Below, in pieces: positions 25,390-33,782 of a stretch of 39,379 nt of DNA (its first letter is position 1; each line of letters begins with the position of its first letter). The position numbers and the translations under genes were made by a program. This DNA is from UBA791 sp963602355 (GTDB lineage: Bacteria; Cyanobacteriota; Vampirovibrionia; Gastranaerophilales; Gastranaerophilaceae), in assembly GCA_963602355.1 (NCBI GenBank), contig CAVCIU010000012.1, positions 1 through 39,379 of the forward strand, in the 5' to 3' direction. The notes beneath the pieces are model-generated. The model worked only from the letters and a program-made list of their open reading frames with translations, was not told the DNA's origin and did not search any database.

Positions 25390-25821
25390 ATGGAAGATAA
25401 AATTAAAAAAGCAGGAGACTTGTTTTTAGAAGGCTATAATTGCGCACAATCAGTGTTTTGCGCATATTGCGAAGACTATGGCATACCTTTTGAACAAGGG
25501 TTAAAAATGTCATCTTCTCTTGGCGGTGGCATGGGTCGACTTAGAGAGGTTTGTGGCGCTGTTTCTGCAATGTTTTTGATTGCAGGGTTAAAGTCTGGTT
25601 ATACTGTTCCAAATAATGATGAAATAAAAGGCGAACATTACAAAAGAATACAAGATTTGGCAGAAGAATTTAAGAAAGAATATGGCACAATAATTTGTCG
25701 TGAATTGCTGAATATTGAACCAGATGGATATGTTCCGACAAAACGTACTCCTGAATATTACAAGGAAAGACCTTGTTTGAAATTTGTTGAAAAAGCATCA
25801 GAAATTATAGCCAAAATGTAG
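25390..25821 (+). CDS. C_GCAxxG_C_C family (putative redox) protein
   Basis: A 143-aa protein of the C_GCAxxG_C_C family, found next to or within redox systems and of uncertain function. The family's cysteine pattern is visible: GYNCAQSVFCAYC early on, GGGMGRLREVCGAVSAM in the middle, and an ICRELL cysteine and PCLKFV cysteine later. I choose the ATG at 25390, after TAGGAAAA. The frame extends 16 codons upstream inside the GNAT gene without a ribosome site. It ends the unit before a strong hairpin. Confidence 0.88.
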   Translation: MEDKIKKAGDLFLEGYNCAQSVFCAYCEDYGIPFEQGLKMSSSLGGGMGRLREVCGAVSAMFLIAGLKSGYTVPNNDEIKGEHYKRIQDLAEEFKKEYGTIICRELLNIEPDGYVPTKRTPEYYKERPCLKFVEKASEIIAKM

Positions 25822-25829
25822 TTTTTTAT

Positions 25830-25880
25830 AGAAGAGGCGAATTTTGCATTTGCAAAATTCGCCTCTTCTAACTTTTTAAT
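25830..25880 (+). terminator. Terminator between convergent genes
   Basis: An 18-bp stem (25830-25847 with 25852-25869) has an ATTT loop; a short T run follows on the plus strand. It separates the protease operon from the convergent hemolysin III gene and contains the GGCGAA core seen in other terminators here. Confidence 0.85.
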
Positions 25881-25888
25881 TATCTATC

Positions 25889-26524
25889 CTAAGGATTAGT
25901 TAATAAACTCATAATTGCTAAATAGTGCATTACAGCACCGCCGATAACGAATAGGTGCCAAATGCAGTGAGTAAATTTAACTTTTTTTAGTAAGTAGAAG
26001 ATGCAACCTACTGAGTAAACGAAACCGCCACCTAGAAGGTACCAGATTACGTTTATTTGATTAAGTTCTACAAGTCTCCAAACTAATAGGACTGAAAGCC
26101 AACCCATTACAAGGTAAAGGGCTGTGTTTATGTATTTGAATTTAACTGTTATACATGAGAAAACTATACCCATGACTGAGATGTACCAAGTCATTGCTAG
26201 AAGTGCGATTGAAGTTGGATATGGCACTACTAAGATGAAGAATGGTGTGTATGTACCTGCAATTAATAAGAAGATTGCAGAGTGGTCGATTTTTCTAAAA
26301 ACTTTTTTAGCAGTTTCGTTAACCATTGCGTGATATAGCGTTGATGATTGGAATAATAAGAACATCATTGCACCGAAGATTGATGTAGAGGCTGTTTCTG
26401 CTGGGTTACGAGAAGCAGCAATTAACATTACTAACCCATAGATTGATAAAAGGGTTCCGATTGCGTGAGTTGATGCGCTTATGAATTCTTCTAATGGTGA
26501 ATATTTTATTTCTTTGTCGTCCAT
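25889..26524 (-). CDS. Hemolysin III / PAQR family membrane protein
   Basis: A 211-aa seven-helix membrane protein of the HlyIII/YqfA branch of the PAQR family. The conserved metal-type residues are in place: STLYH near the second helix, KIDHSAIFLLIAGTYTPF, and the C-terminal HCIWHLFVIGGAVMH. The family name comes from a Bacillus hemolysin, but many members act in membrane homeostasis, so cytolysis should not be assumed. AAGGATT lies before the ATG. It is a single-gene minus-strand unit. Confidence 0.92.
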   Translation of the reverse strand: MDDKEIKYSPLEEFISASTHAIGTLLSIYGLVMLIAASRNPAETASTSIFGAMMFLLFQSSTLYHAMVNETAKKVFRKIDHSAIFLLIAGTYTPFFILVVPYPTSIALLAMTWYISVMGIVFSCITVKFKYINTALYLVMGWLSVLLVWRLVELNQINVIWYLLGGGFVYSVGCIFYLLKKVKFTHCIWHLFVIGGAVMHYLAIMSLLTNP

Positions 26525-26608
26525 AGTGTAAATCCTTATTTTGTGAATTGCTCAATAATTATATATTTAAAATGTTTTCATTGCAACTAGAAGATGCAAA
26601 TATCATAA

Positions 26609-27403
26609 CTAGGTAATAAAATATCTTCCGTCTTTTTCTTGAAGATTTATGCGTGTTTCAAAAATTTCTGATAAGTTTTCAGAAGTTAGAATATCTTCTT
26701 TTTTGCCTTGCTTGTAGACTGTTTGATTGTGGATAAGCGCTACGTTTGTAATGCGAGGGAAAATTTCTGAGATGTCGTGAGTTATTAAAATGATTGGTGT
26801 TTCTTTAGAAATTTTTTCAAATAGTTTTATAAAAGCACGTTGCGCTTTTATGTCGAGACCAACGGTTGGCTCGTCTAGGATAAAAGCTTTTGGCGAGTGT
26901 ATAAGGGCACGACCAATAATTGCTAATCTCAATTGCCCTGTGCTTAATTCGTGAACTTTTTTGTCTTTTATGTTTAAGATGTTTAAAAATTTCATTGTTT
27001 TTTCGGCTTTTTTAAGCTCTTCGTCGGTGAAGGTGTGGTGCTTGTATGAACCGATTGAACTGTAATAACCGCTTGTTACAACATCTTGGACTGTTATGTA
27101 ACTTTCGCAGTTCATAAATTTTACGTGAAGCTCATTTGTTATTATGCCTAAGAGTTTTTTTAGTTCAAAGATGTTCCAACGGTCTTTGCCAAAAAGTTCT
27201 TTTTTAAATTCGTAAGAAGTGTTTGGATAAAGGTCATTGGTTAGAAGTTTTATTAGAGTTGATTTTCCACTACCGTTGGCGCCTAAGATTGCCCAATTTT
27301 CGTCGCTTTTGATTTTTAGGTTTATGTTTTTAAGCGCCTGAAAATTGCCATAATTTGCGTAGATGTTTTCAAAATCAATTATTGTTTCTGCGGGTTTGTT
27401 CAT
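26609..27403 (-). CDS. Stand-alone ABC ATPase
   Basis: A 264-aa ABC-transporter ATP-binding protein. Walker A is GANGSGKST, Walker B is AFILDEPTVGLD and the switch His lies in ITHDISEIF. The signature is LSTGQLR, a variant of LSGGQ. No permease or binding protein is adjacent, so the substrate cannot be inferred. The overall pattern resembles metal/iron-complex or molybdate (ModF-like) ATPases. No Shine-Dalgarno precedes the ATG; a -10-like TAAAAT lies 6 nt upstream. Confidence 0.88.
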   Translation of the reverse strand: MNKPAETIIDFENIYANYGNFQALKNINLKIKSDENWAILGANGSGKSTLIKLLTNDLYPNTSYEFKKELFGKDRWNIFELKKLLGIITNELHVKFMNCESYITVQDVVTSGYYSSIGSYKHHTFTDEELKKAEKTMKFLNILNIKDKKVHELSTGQLRLAIIGRALIHSPKAFILDEPTVGLDIKAQRAFIKLFEKISKETPIILITHDISEIFPRITNVALIHNQTVYKQGKKEDILTSENLSEIFETRINLQEKDGRYFIT

Positions 27404-27439
27404 AGAGTTATTTTACCACTTATGACGGCTGAAATTCAA
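27404..27439 (-). promoter_or_regulatory. Candidate leaderless promoter of the ABC ATPase gene
   Basis: On the minus strand: TTGAAT (27439-27434), an 18-nt spacer, TAAAAT (27415-27410), then 6 nt and the ATG at 27403. No ribosome site. Confidence 0.5.
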
Positions 27440-27453
27440 GCATAAGTTAAAAG

Positions 27454-27485
27454 GCAATTATTTTCTATAAAAATACTTTATATAA
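27454..27485 (+). promoter_or_regulatory. Shared bipartite promoter motif, copy E
   Basis: GCAATTA at 27454 and ACTTTATATAAATAC with TTTATATA at 27477 have the same 23-nt offset. It lies 129 nt upstream of copy C with no frame between, so it is either a second promoter for the small gene or the promoter of a short RNA. Confidence 0.55.
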
Positions 27486-27515
27486 ATACAATTGGGAAAA
27501 TCTATCTTTGTTTTT

Positions 27516-27539
27516 GCACAGCTAAAATTTTAGGTGTGC
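27516..27539 (+). promoter_or_regulatory. 24-nt palindrome between tandem motif copies
   Basis: GCACAgCTAAAA and TTTTAGgTGTGC form a symmetric element with one mismatch, followed by TGGTTTTG. It could be an operator or the 3' hairpin of a short transcript from copy E. Confidence 0.4.
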
Positions 27540-27582
27540 TGGTTTTGTATTAAGAAATATTAAGAAAGATGCTCCAAAAATG

Positions 27583-27614
27583 GCAATTTCTTAAACTTAA
27601 TTTACTTTATATAA
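27583..27614 (+). promoter_or_regulatory. Shared bipartite promoter motif, copy C
   Basis: GCAATTTC at 27583 and TTTATATAA at 27606 have an offset of 23 nt. It lies 40 nt (second box to ATG) before the second small gene. The extended second box ACTTTATATAAATGT differs from that of copy D by one base. Confidence 0.65.
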
Positions 27615-27645
27615 ATGTAAGAGAGATACGAAAGAGATAGAGTAA

Positions 27646-27858
27646 ATGACAGCATTCGGTACACTAATTGCACAAAACAGAGACAATTTAGAATACTTGA
27701 ATAAAAACGACAGAAGAATGAGATTCAACAACTCTAAAGATCCTATCTACTTTGTATTCGATCACATTGAAGACAGACCAGTATCTACATTAGCTAAAGA
27801 ATTCGTTCAAGATACTCTTCACGATATTTGCAACTTCGTTTCTAAAGTTGTTGCATAA
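27646..27858 (+). CDS. Small conserved protein of unknown function, copy 2
   Basis: A 70-aa paralog of the protein at 21175-21390. The shared core RMRFNNSKDPIYF, LAKEFVQDT and NFVSK is almost unchanged, while the edges vary. Codon use here is more biased (more C-ending codons at Asn, Phe and Asp) than in copy 1, suggesting stronger expression. It is a single gene with its own terminator and two upstream motif copies. Function is unknown; the size and conservation suit an adaptor or regulator, but that is a guess. Confidence 0.8.
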   Translation: MTAFGTLIAQNRDNLEYLNKNDRRMRFNNSKDPIYFVFDHIEDRPVSTLAKEFVQDTLHDICNFVSKVVA

Positions 27859-27935
27859 TCACAAAAAAGATTTTTTATCATAGGATAAAGGATTGGGAAA
27901 TAGGTAAAGATAATAAACGAGGAAAACAAATTTTA

Positions 27936-27964
27936 GGAACTCAAATTGAGTTCCATTTTTTTTG
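27936..27964 (+). terminator. Terminator after small gene copy 2
   Basis: GGAACTCAA pairs with TTGAGTTCC across a single A (27936-27954), followed by a long T run. Confidence 0.9.
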
Positions 27965-28035
27965 AAATTTTTTATACAATTTTAGTTTGTTTTTGGTAAA
28001 ATAATTGTATTAATCAAGAAGAAGGAAGATAAAAT

Positions 28036-29820
28036 ATGCAATTAAGAATGAAAACAAACAATTGTGGCGAACTTAATTTATCAAATATCGACCAAGAAGT
28101 TACTCTTTCTGGTTGGGTTGATTGTGTTCGCGACTTAGGCGGTATGATTTTTATTGAATTAAGAGATAGAACAGGATTTTTCCAATTGGTTTCAGACCCA
28201 CAAAAAAACCCTGAAATTCATAAAGTTTTTGAAAAAATTAGAAGTGAATATGTAATCACTATCAAAGGTAAAGTAACTAGAAGACCAGAAGAAACTTACA
28301 ATGACAAACTTCCTACTGGTCAAGTTGAAATTTACCCAGAATACGTTGAAATTTTATCTGAAGCAAAACCTATTCCTTTTGTTTTAGATGATGACAGTGT
28401 TTCAGAAGACGTAAGATTAAAATATCGTTATTTAGACATCAGACGTCCTCAAATGTACAGCAAATTAAAATTAAGACACGATGTCGTTCAAGCCGTTAGA
28501 AATTACATGAATGGCAACGACTTCTTAGAAGTTGAAACACCAATTCTTATCAAAACTACTCCAGAAGGCGCAAGAGATTACTTAGTACCTTCTCGTGTAC
28601 AACCTGGTAAATGGTATGCACTTCCTCAATCACCACAAATCTTCAAACAATTATTAATGGTTGGTGGTGTTGAAAGATATTACCAAATCGCAAAATGCTT
28701 CCGTGATGAAGACTTACGTGCAGACAGACAACCAGAATTCACTCAAATCGATATCGAAATGTCATTTGTTGAACAAAAAAATATTATTGAACTTGTTGAA
28801 GGCTTAATCGTTGAAGGTTTCAAAGCTGCTGGTGTTGAAGTTAAACCTCCATTTATTCAAATGCCTTGGCAAGAAGCTATGGACAGATTTGGTTCTGATA
28901 AACCAGATACAAGATTTGGTTTAGAATTATTTGATATCGGCGATATCATTTTACAATCAGAATTCGACATCGTTAAGAAAACTCTTCAAGCAGGCGGTAT
29001 CGTTCGTGGTATCAGAATTCCAGGTGGCGCTAAATATTCAAGAAAAGAAATCGATGATATTACAAAATTAGCAGTATCATTCGGTGCAAAAGCTTTGGCT
29101 AACATCATTTACAACGAAGACGGTACAGCAAAATCACCTGTATTGAAATTCGTTACAGAAGAACAAGCTCAACAAATTAAAGAAAGAGCTCAAGCTGAAG
29201 ACGGCGATATTATCTTCTTTGTAGCAGATAGACCAAAATTAGTTTATGACATTATGGGTAGATTAAGATTACATTTTGGTAAAGCCTTGAACTTGATTGA
29301 TGAATCAAAACATGCTTTACTTTGGGTAGTTGATTTCCCAATGTTTGAATGGTCAGACGAAGAACAAAGATTTATGGCAATGCACCACCCATTCACATCA
29401 CCTTGTCTAGAAGATTTAGACAAACTTGATAGTGGTGATTTGGGTAACGTTAAATCAATCGCTTACGATATCGTTTACAACGGTACAGAATTAGGCGGTG
29501 GTTCAGTTAGAATTCACTCACCAGAAGTTCAAAAGAAAATCTTCAAAGCTTTAGGTTTAACAGAAGAAGAAGCTCAACAAAAATTTGGCTTTATGGTTAA
29601 CGCATTACAATACGGTACACCACCACATGCTGGTTTAGCTATCGGTTTAGACAGAATGATTGCATTGCTTGCAAGAACTGATTCTATCCGTGATGTAATC
29701 GCATTCCCTAAAAACTCAGCAGCTAAAGACTTGATGAGTGATGCTCCAGCAGAAGCTGATTACAAACAAGTTAGAGAATTGTACTTGAAGAGCACATACA
29801 ATCCTGCTCAGCATAAATAG
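28036..29820 (+). CDS. aspS: Aspartyl-tRNA synthetase (bacterial type)
   Basis: Charges tRNA-Asp, and tRNA-Asn if the enzyme is non-discriminating. Its 594 aa match the bacterial type with the inserted GAD domain. The N-terminal OB-fold anticodon domain (SGWVDCVRDLGGMIFIELRDRTG) is followed by the QSPQIFKQLLM flipping-loop region. Class II motif 2 is FRDEDLRADRQPEFTQID and motif 3 is GLAIGLDRMIALLA. AAGGAAG precedes the ATG. It is a single gene ended by a strong terminator. Confidence 0.98.
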   Translation: MQLRMKTNNCGELNLSNIDQEVTLSGWVDCVRDLGGMIFIELRDRTGFFQLVSDPQKNPEIHKVFEKIRSEYVITIKGKVTRRPEETYNDKLPTGQVEIYPEYVEILSEAKPIPFVLDDDSVSEDVRLKYRYLDIRRPQMYSKLKLRHDVVQAVRNYMNGNDFLEVETPILIKTTPEGARDYLVPSRVQPGKWYALPQSPQIFKQLLMVGGVERYYQIAKCFRDEDLRADRQPEFTQIDIEMSFVEQKNIIELVEGLIVEGFKAAGVEVKPPFIQMPWQEAMDRFGSDKPDTRFGLELFDIGDIILQSEFDIVKKTLQAGGIVRGIRIPGGAKYSRKEIDDITKLAVSFGAKALANIIYNEDGTAKSPVLKFVTEEQAQQIKERAQAEDGDIIFFVADRPKLVYDIMGRLRLHFGKALNLIDESKHALLWVVDFPMFEWSDEEQRFMAMHHPFTSPCLEDLDKLDSGDLGNVKSIAYDIVYNGTELGGGSVRIHSPEVQKKIFKALGLTEEEAQQKFGFMVNALQYGTPPHAGLAIGLDRMIALLARTDSIRDVIAFPKNSAAKDLMSDAPAEADYKQVRELYLKSTYNPAQHK

Positions 29821-29876
29821 CCCGAGCAGAGCAAATCACAATCAAAAAAAATATCTCTCGCCGAGATAACGCAAAT

Positions 29877-29918
29877 AAAACAAGAGGGCGAAGCCAACGG
29901 CTTCGCCCTCTTGTTTTA
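29877..29918 (+). terminator. Terminator between aspS and convergent proS
   Basis: A 19-bp perfect stem (29877-29895 with 29899-29917) has an AAC loop and A/T flanks. The core GGCGAAGCC/GGCTTCGCC is shared with 2004-2040 and 38526-38562. A second small hairpin, TTGGGC/GCCCAA (29922-29937), may help on the proS side. Confidence 0.92.
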
Positions 29919-29948
29919 TTGTTGGGCATTTGCCCAATATTTATATTT

Positions 29949-31688
29949 TTACAATGTTTCTTTTACGATTGAAATCATTTTAGCAATAGCTTCATCTGGA
30001 GTCATATCAACTTTTTCATCTGTTGCTCTTGTTTTGAATTCAACTTTGCCTTCTGTAATTGTTTTACCAACAGTAATTCTATATGGGAAACCAATCAAGT
30101 CTGCATCTTTGAATTTAACCCCTGGACGTTCTGCTCTATCATCAATAACTGCTTCAATGCCAGCTTTAATTAATTCATCATAAATTCTTTGAGCTGTTGA
30201 CATTTGAAGCTCGTCGTTGATTGCAACAGGAACGATTGTAACGTGGTATGGTGCAATTTGAAGTGGTAAGAACATACCGTGTTCGTCGTGGTATCTTTCA
30301 ACCGCTGCGGCAGTTGTTCTTGTAACACCAATACCATAGCAACCCATTACGTATGGTTGAGTTTTACCGTTTTTGTCTAAGAACATTGCGTTCATTGGTT
30401 TTGAATATTTTGTACCAAGTTGGAAGATATTACCAACTTCGATACCTCTTGTAACTTTTAATGGTTGACCGCATTGTGGGCAAATTTCGCCTTCTTGAGC
30501 AAGTCTGATATCGTCGTATTTTTCAATATGTGGAATATCAACATCTAAGTTTGCACCAACCATGTGTTTGTCTTCTTGATTGATACCAACAACGAAGTTT
30601 TTCATTTCTTTAACAGTTTCATCTGCGATGATTGTAATTCCGTCCATACCTTTAGGTCCGATGAAACCTTTTGCAGCATTGAAACCTTTTTCAACCATTA
30701 ATTCTTCAATTTCTGGTGCTGAAGCAATTCTGATATCCATACCGCCAACGGCATTCATTAATTTTGTTTCTTCAACTTCTTTGTCTGCTCTGATTAAAGC
30801 TAGGACAGGTTTTTTATCAACGATATAAACCAAACATTTTAAAATGATTGTTGAAGGAATATTTAAGAAATTGCATAATTCTTCGATTGAGTGAGTTTGA
30901 GGAGTATCAACAACTTTAGCTTCTGTGTAACCGTATTTGCTACCGTCAACTTCTGCTGGAGGAAGTTTTGATACAGCATGGTTAGAGTTTGCTGAATAAT
31001 CGCAACCGTCGCAGTAGAATACATCGTTTTCGCCTGCATCAGTTGTTGTGATTACCATGAACTCGTGGCTTACGCTACCGCCGATTGCGCCTGAATCAGA
31101 TTGAACCATTTTTGTCTCAAGTCCACATCTTTTGAAAATTCTTGTGTAGGCATCAGCCATGTTTTTGTATTCTTTATCCAAACCTTCTTGGTCAACGTCA
31201 AAACTGTATCCGTCTTTCATGATGAATTCACGACCTCTAAGTAAACCAAAACGAGGACGAACTTCATCACGGAATTTTTCTTGGAATTGGTATAAGTTTA
31301 CAGGCAATTGTTTGTAAGATTTTAAACCTTCACGAGCAACTGCTGTGATAACTTCTTCTGCTGTTGGAGAAAGGCACATTTCTCTGTCGTGTCTATCTCT
31401 AAAACGTGCTAATTCTTTGCCATAAGCTTCCCAACGACCTGATTCGTCCCAAAGTTCACGAGGTTGAACTACAGGAAGTAAAAGCTCTTGAGCACCTGAT
31501 TTATCAAGTTCTTCTCTTATGATGTTTTCAATCTTGTGGATAACTCTCCACATCAATGGTAAATAGCTGTAAACACCACTTGTAAGTTTTCTTATATAAC
31601 CAGCTCTTACTAGAAATTTATGAGAAACAACTTCTGCATCAGCTGGAAATTCTCTTAAAGTTTGCACGAATAATTTTGACATTTTCAT
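29949..31688 (-). CDS. proS: Prolyl-tRNA synthetase (prokaryote type with editing domain)
   Basis: Charges tRNA-Pro. At 579 aa it is the long prokaryote form. Motif 2 is FRDEVRPRFGLLRGREFIMKD. The inserted YbaK-like editing domain lies between motifs 2 and 3 (roughly residues 220-390). The CPQCGQPL pair and the EVGNIFQLGTKYS motif follow, and then the anticodon-binding domain. I start it at 31688 because GAGGAA lies 7 nt upstream. The upstream 15 codons are leader. It is the last gene of the minus-strand unit with mnmA and the TPR gene, although the 70-nt gap before it could hold a separate promoter. Confidence 0.97.
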   Translation of the reverse strand: MKMSKLFVQTLREFPADAEVVSHKFLVRAGYIRKLTSGVYSYLPLMWRVIHKIENIIREELDKSGAQELLLPVVQPRELWDESGRWEAYGKELARFRDRHDREMCLSPTAEEVITAVAREGLKSYKQLPVNLYQFQEKFRDEVRPRFGLLRGREFIMKDGYSFDVDQEGLDKEYKNMADAYTRIFKRCGLETKMVQSDSGAIGGSVSHEFMVITTTDAGENDVFYCDGCDYSANSNHAVSKLPPAEVDGSKYGYTEAKVVDTPQTHSIEELCNFLNIPSTIILKCLVYIVDKKPVLALIRADKEVEETKLMNAVGGMDIRIASAPEIEELMVEKGFNAAKGFIGPKGMDGITIIADETVKEMKNFVVGINQEDKHMVGANLDVDIPHIEKYDDIRLAQEGEICPQCGQPLKVTRGIEVGNIFQLGTKYSKPMNAMFLDKNGKTQPYVMGCYGIGVTRTTAAAVERYHDEHGMFLPLQIAPYHVTIVPVAINDELQMSTAQRIYDELIKAGIEAVIDDRAERPGVKFKDADLIGFPYRITVGKTITEGKVEFKTRATDEKVDMTPDEAIAKMISIVKETL

Positions 31689-31758
31689 AATTAAATTCCT
31701 CACTATCTTGAGAAAATAATACCAAAAACGCATATTAGTTGCAAATTATAAGCATAAA

Positions 31759-32697
31759 TTATTGTTCAAATGCAGAAAGTTCTTGTTTTACGACTTCTGG
31801 TGAAACCATTGTTAGTGTGTCTTCGTTTTCTAGAGCCATTTCTAACATATATTTGTAATCGCTTGTTATATTATCAATTTTGTAATTTTGAGCTAGAACA
31901 TAGTAAATGTCGCCATTATCAGGAACTTCTTCTAATGCTTTTTTAAGTAAATTTATAGATTGATTTACGTGTCCGATTTTGATTAGAATTTGTGAGAAAA
32001 TCTTGTATGCTTCAACGTCTCGAGGGTTTAGTTCAAGACATTTTTGTAGATTTTCAATAGCTTGTGGAATGTCGCCTTGTTCAAAATAAATTGAACCCAT
32101 ATTAAAATATGACCAACTCCAATTTGGATTTTCTTCCAAAACCTTTTGGTATTCTGCAATAGCTTCTTTGATTTTGCCTTCCATTTTGTAAATATATCCA
32201 AGATGAAAATGTGCAAAAATATCGTGAGAATTGCAATTAACTGCCTTTAAGAAACAGATTTTTGCAATATCAAATTGTGGTGGTTTCTTTTTGATATAGC
32301 AAAGCCCTAAGTTGAAAAAGCTGTTTCCGTCGTCAGAATCTGTTTCTAGTACGATTTTAAATTGTTCGATTGCTTTATCAAATTCGTACATATCAATATA
32401 TACAAGACCAAGATTGTAATAAAAATCTGTATCGTCTGGAGCAAGCTCGATACCTTTTAAATATGTTTGTTCTGCCATATCAAGTTTACGCATTTTTTCG
32501 TAAACAATACCCATATTATAATATAGGCTTGCATCGTTTGGAAAAATTGTGATTAGAAATTGAAACTGTTTTAGAGATTCTTCATTAAAACCTTTATCAA
32601 GCAAAGCCATAGCAAGTCGACGTCTTACTTGAAAGTTAGAAGAATCTTCTCTTAAAATTTGTTGTAGTTCTTCAATTTCTTGATTATCGTTATCCAT
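31759..32697 (-). CDS. Tetratricopeptide-repeat protein
   Basis: A 312-aa protein made almost wholly of about seven TPR units of 34 residues, from ~residue 20 to 290. Characteristic Y-Y-N-x-G, A-x-x-x-Y/F and L-x-P positions recur (e.g. YYNMGIVYEKMRKLDMAEQTY, YYNLGLVYIDMYEFDKAIEQF). There is no signal peptide, so it is probably a cytoplasmic scaffold; the partner is unknown. There is no ribosome site. A TTGTAA-17-TATTAT promoter starts inside the mnmA stop codon and ends 6 nt before the ATG. Confidence 0.9.
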   Translation of the reverse strand: MDNDNQEIEELQQILREDSSNFQVRRRLAMALLDKGFNEESLKQFQFLITIFPNDASLYYNMGIVYEKMRKLDMAEQTYLKGIELAPDDTDFYYNLGLVYIDMYEFDKAIEQFKIVLETDSDDGNSFFNLGLCYIKKKPPQFDIAKICFLKAVNCNSHDIFAHFHLGYIYKMEGKIKEAIAEYQKVLEENPNWSWSYFNMGSIYFEQGDIPQAIENLQKCLELNPRDVEAYKIFSQILIKIGHVNQSINLLKKALEEVPDNGDIYYVLAQNYKIDNITSDYKYMLEMALENEDTLTMVSPEVVKQELSAFEQ

Positions 32698-32732
32698 AGA
32701 TTTATAATAACATATTTTTTATAATCTTACAA
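32698..32732 (-). promoter_or_regulatory. Candidate leaderless promoter of the TPR gene
   Basis: On the minus strand: TTGTAA (32732-32727, overlapping the mnmA stop), exactly 17 nt, TATTAT (32709-32704), then 6 nt and the ATG at 32697. Confidence 0.55.
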
Positions 32733-33782
32733 AATTCTACCGCCACCGATTAGGTGTCCGTCGTTTCTGTCATAAAATACGGCAATTTGACCTGCTGTTA
32801 TAGAATACACAGACTCTGTAAATGTCATTTTTGCCTTATCTCCATTGATTTCTACGTGCGCTGGAGTTTTTTCCATGTTGTATCTAATTTTTGTATCTAT
32901 ATCTAAAACTTTTTCTTCAACAGGATATACAAAATGTAGGTCTGTTAATTCTAGTTCTGTTCCATAAGCTTCTGGTTTTTCGCCAACGTAAATAGTGTTA
33001 TTTTCTGCATCAATTTTTATGACATAAAGAGGTTCTGTGTATGCGATTTCAAGCCCTTTTCTTTGTCCGATTGTGTATTTATAGTATCCTGTGTGTTCGC
33101 CTAATTTTTTACCAGTTCTGATGTGGATAAAATCACCTTTCTTTTCTCCAAAAAGATTTTTTAAGAAGGATTTTAAGGTTTCTGGTTTTTCAATAAAGCA
33201 AATATCTTGCGAATCTTTTTGGGCTTTTGACGGAATATCTATTTTTTCTGCAATTTTTCTAACATCTGTTTTTTCGTATTCGTAAAGTGGAAAAACAGTT
33301 TTTGCAAAATTTTCTTGATTTAGAGAATACAAGAAATACATTTGATCTTTTTTAGGGTCTTTTGCAGGAAATAGAGTATAATAATCTCCGAATTTTTGAA
33401 TATTTGCGTAATGACCTGTTGCAAAAATATTTGCGTGAAGTTCATTCATTGCGTAATCAAAAATTTTACCCCATTTGATTTTTTTATTGCAAACGGCGCA
33501 AGGATTTGGAGTGCAACCTTGTGCATAAGTGTTTTTAAAATATTCAATAACTTCTTGTTCAAAATCTTTGCTCAAATCAAGAATAATGTGTTCAATTCCT
33601 AAATTATCAGCAACTTTTTTAGCTTTTTCGCAAACAGTATTTGCGCTTGGAGAATTTGTCATTTTGCCAGTAATACCGATAACTTTGTAGCCTTGTTCTT
33701 TTAATAAATAACAGCAAACACTGCTATCAACTCCGCCACTAAGTGCAACTACAGCAATTTTATCGTTACAAGTTTGTTCCAT
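32727..33782 (-). CDS. mnmA: tRNA-specific 2-thiouridylase
   Basis: Adds sulfur to U34 of the Lys, Glu and Gln tRNAs. Its 351 aa are normal. The PP-loop ATP site is SGGVDSS (15-21). The catalytic cysteines are C95 (PNPCAVC) and C195 (SQDICFI), and ATGHYA is also conserved. The C-terminal strand domain with KYTIGQRKGL and the GGGRIL ending is present. Its ATG lies 17 nt inside the end of the upstream coiled-coil gene, so translation is probably coupled. Confidence 0.97.
   Translation of the reverse strand: MEQTCNDKIAVVALSGGVDSSVCCYLLKEQGYKVIGITGKMTNSPSANTVCEKAKKVADNLGIEHIILDLSKDFEQEVIEYFKNTYAQGCTPNPCAVCNKKIKWGKIFDYAMNELHANIFATGHYANIQKFGDYYTLFPAKDPKKDQMYFLYSLNQENFAKTVFPLYEYEKTDVRKIAEKIDIPSKAQKDSQDICFIEKPETLKSFLKNLFGEKKGDFIHIRTGKKLGEHTGYYKYTIGQRKGLEIAYTEPLYVIKIDAENNTIYVGEKPEAYGTELELTDLHFVYPVEEKVLDIDTKIRYNMEKTPAHVEINGDKAKMTFTESVYSITAGQIAVFYDRNDGHLIGGGRIL

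Noticed and set aside
25889..26524. A toxin role for the hemolysin III gene
   Set aside because: The family name is historical. The sequence shows only a PAQR-type membrane protein.
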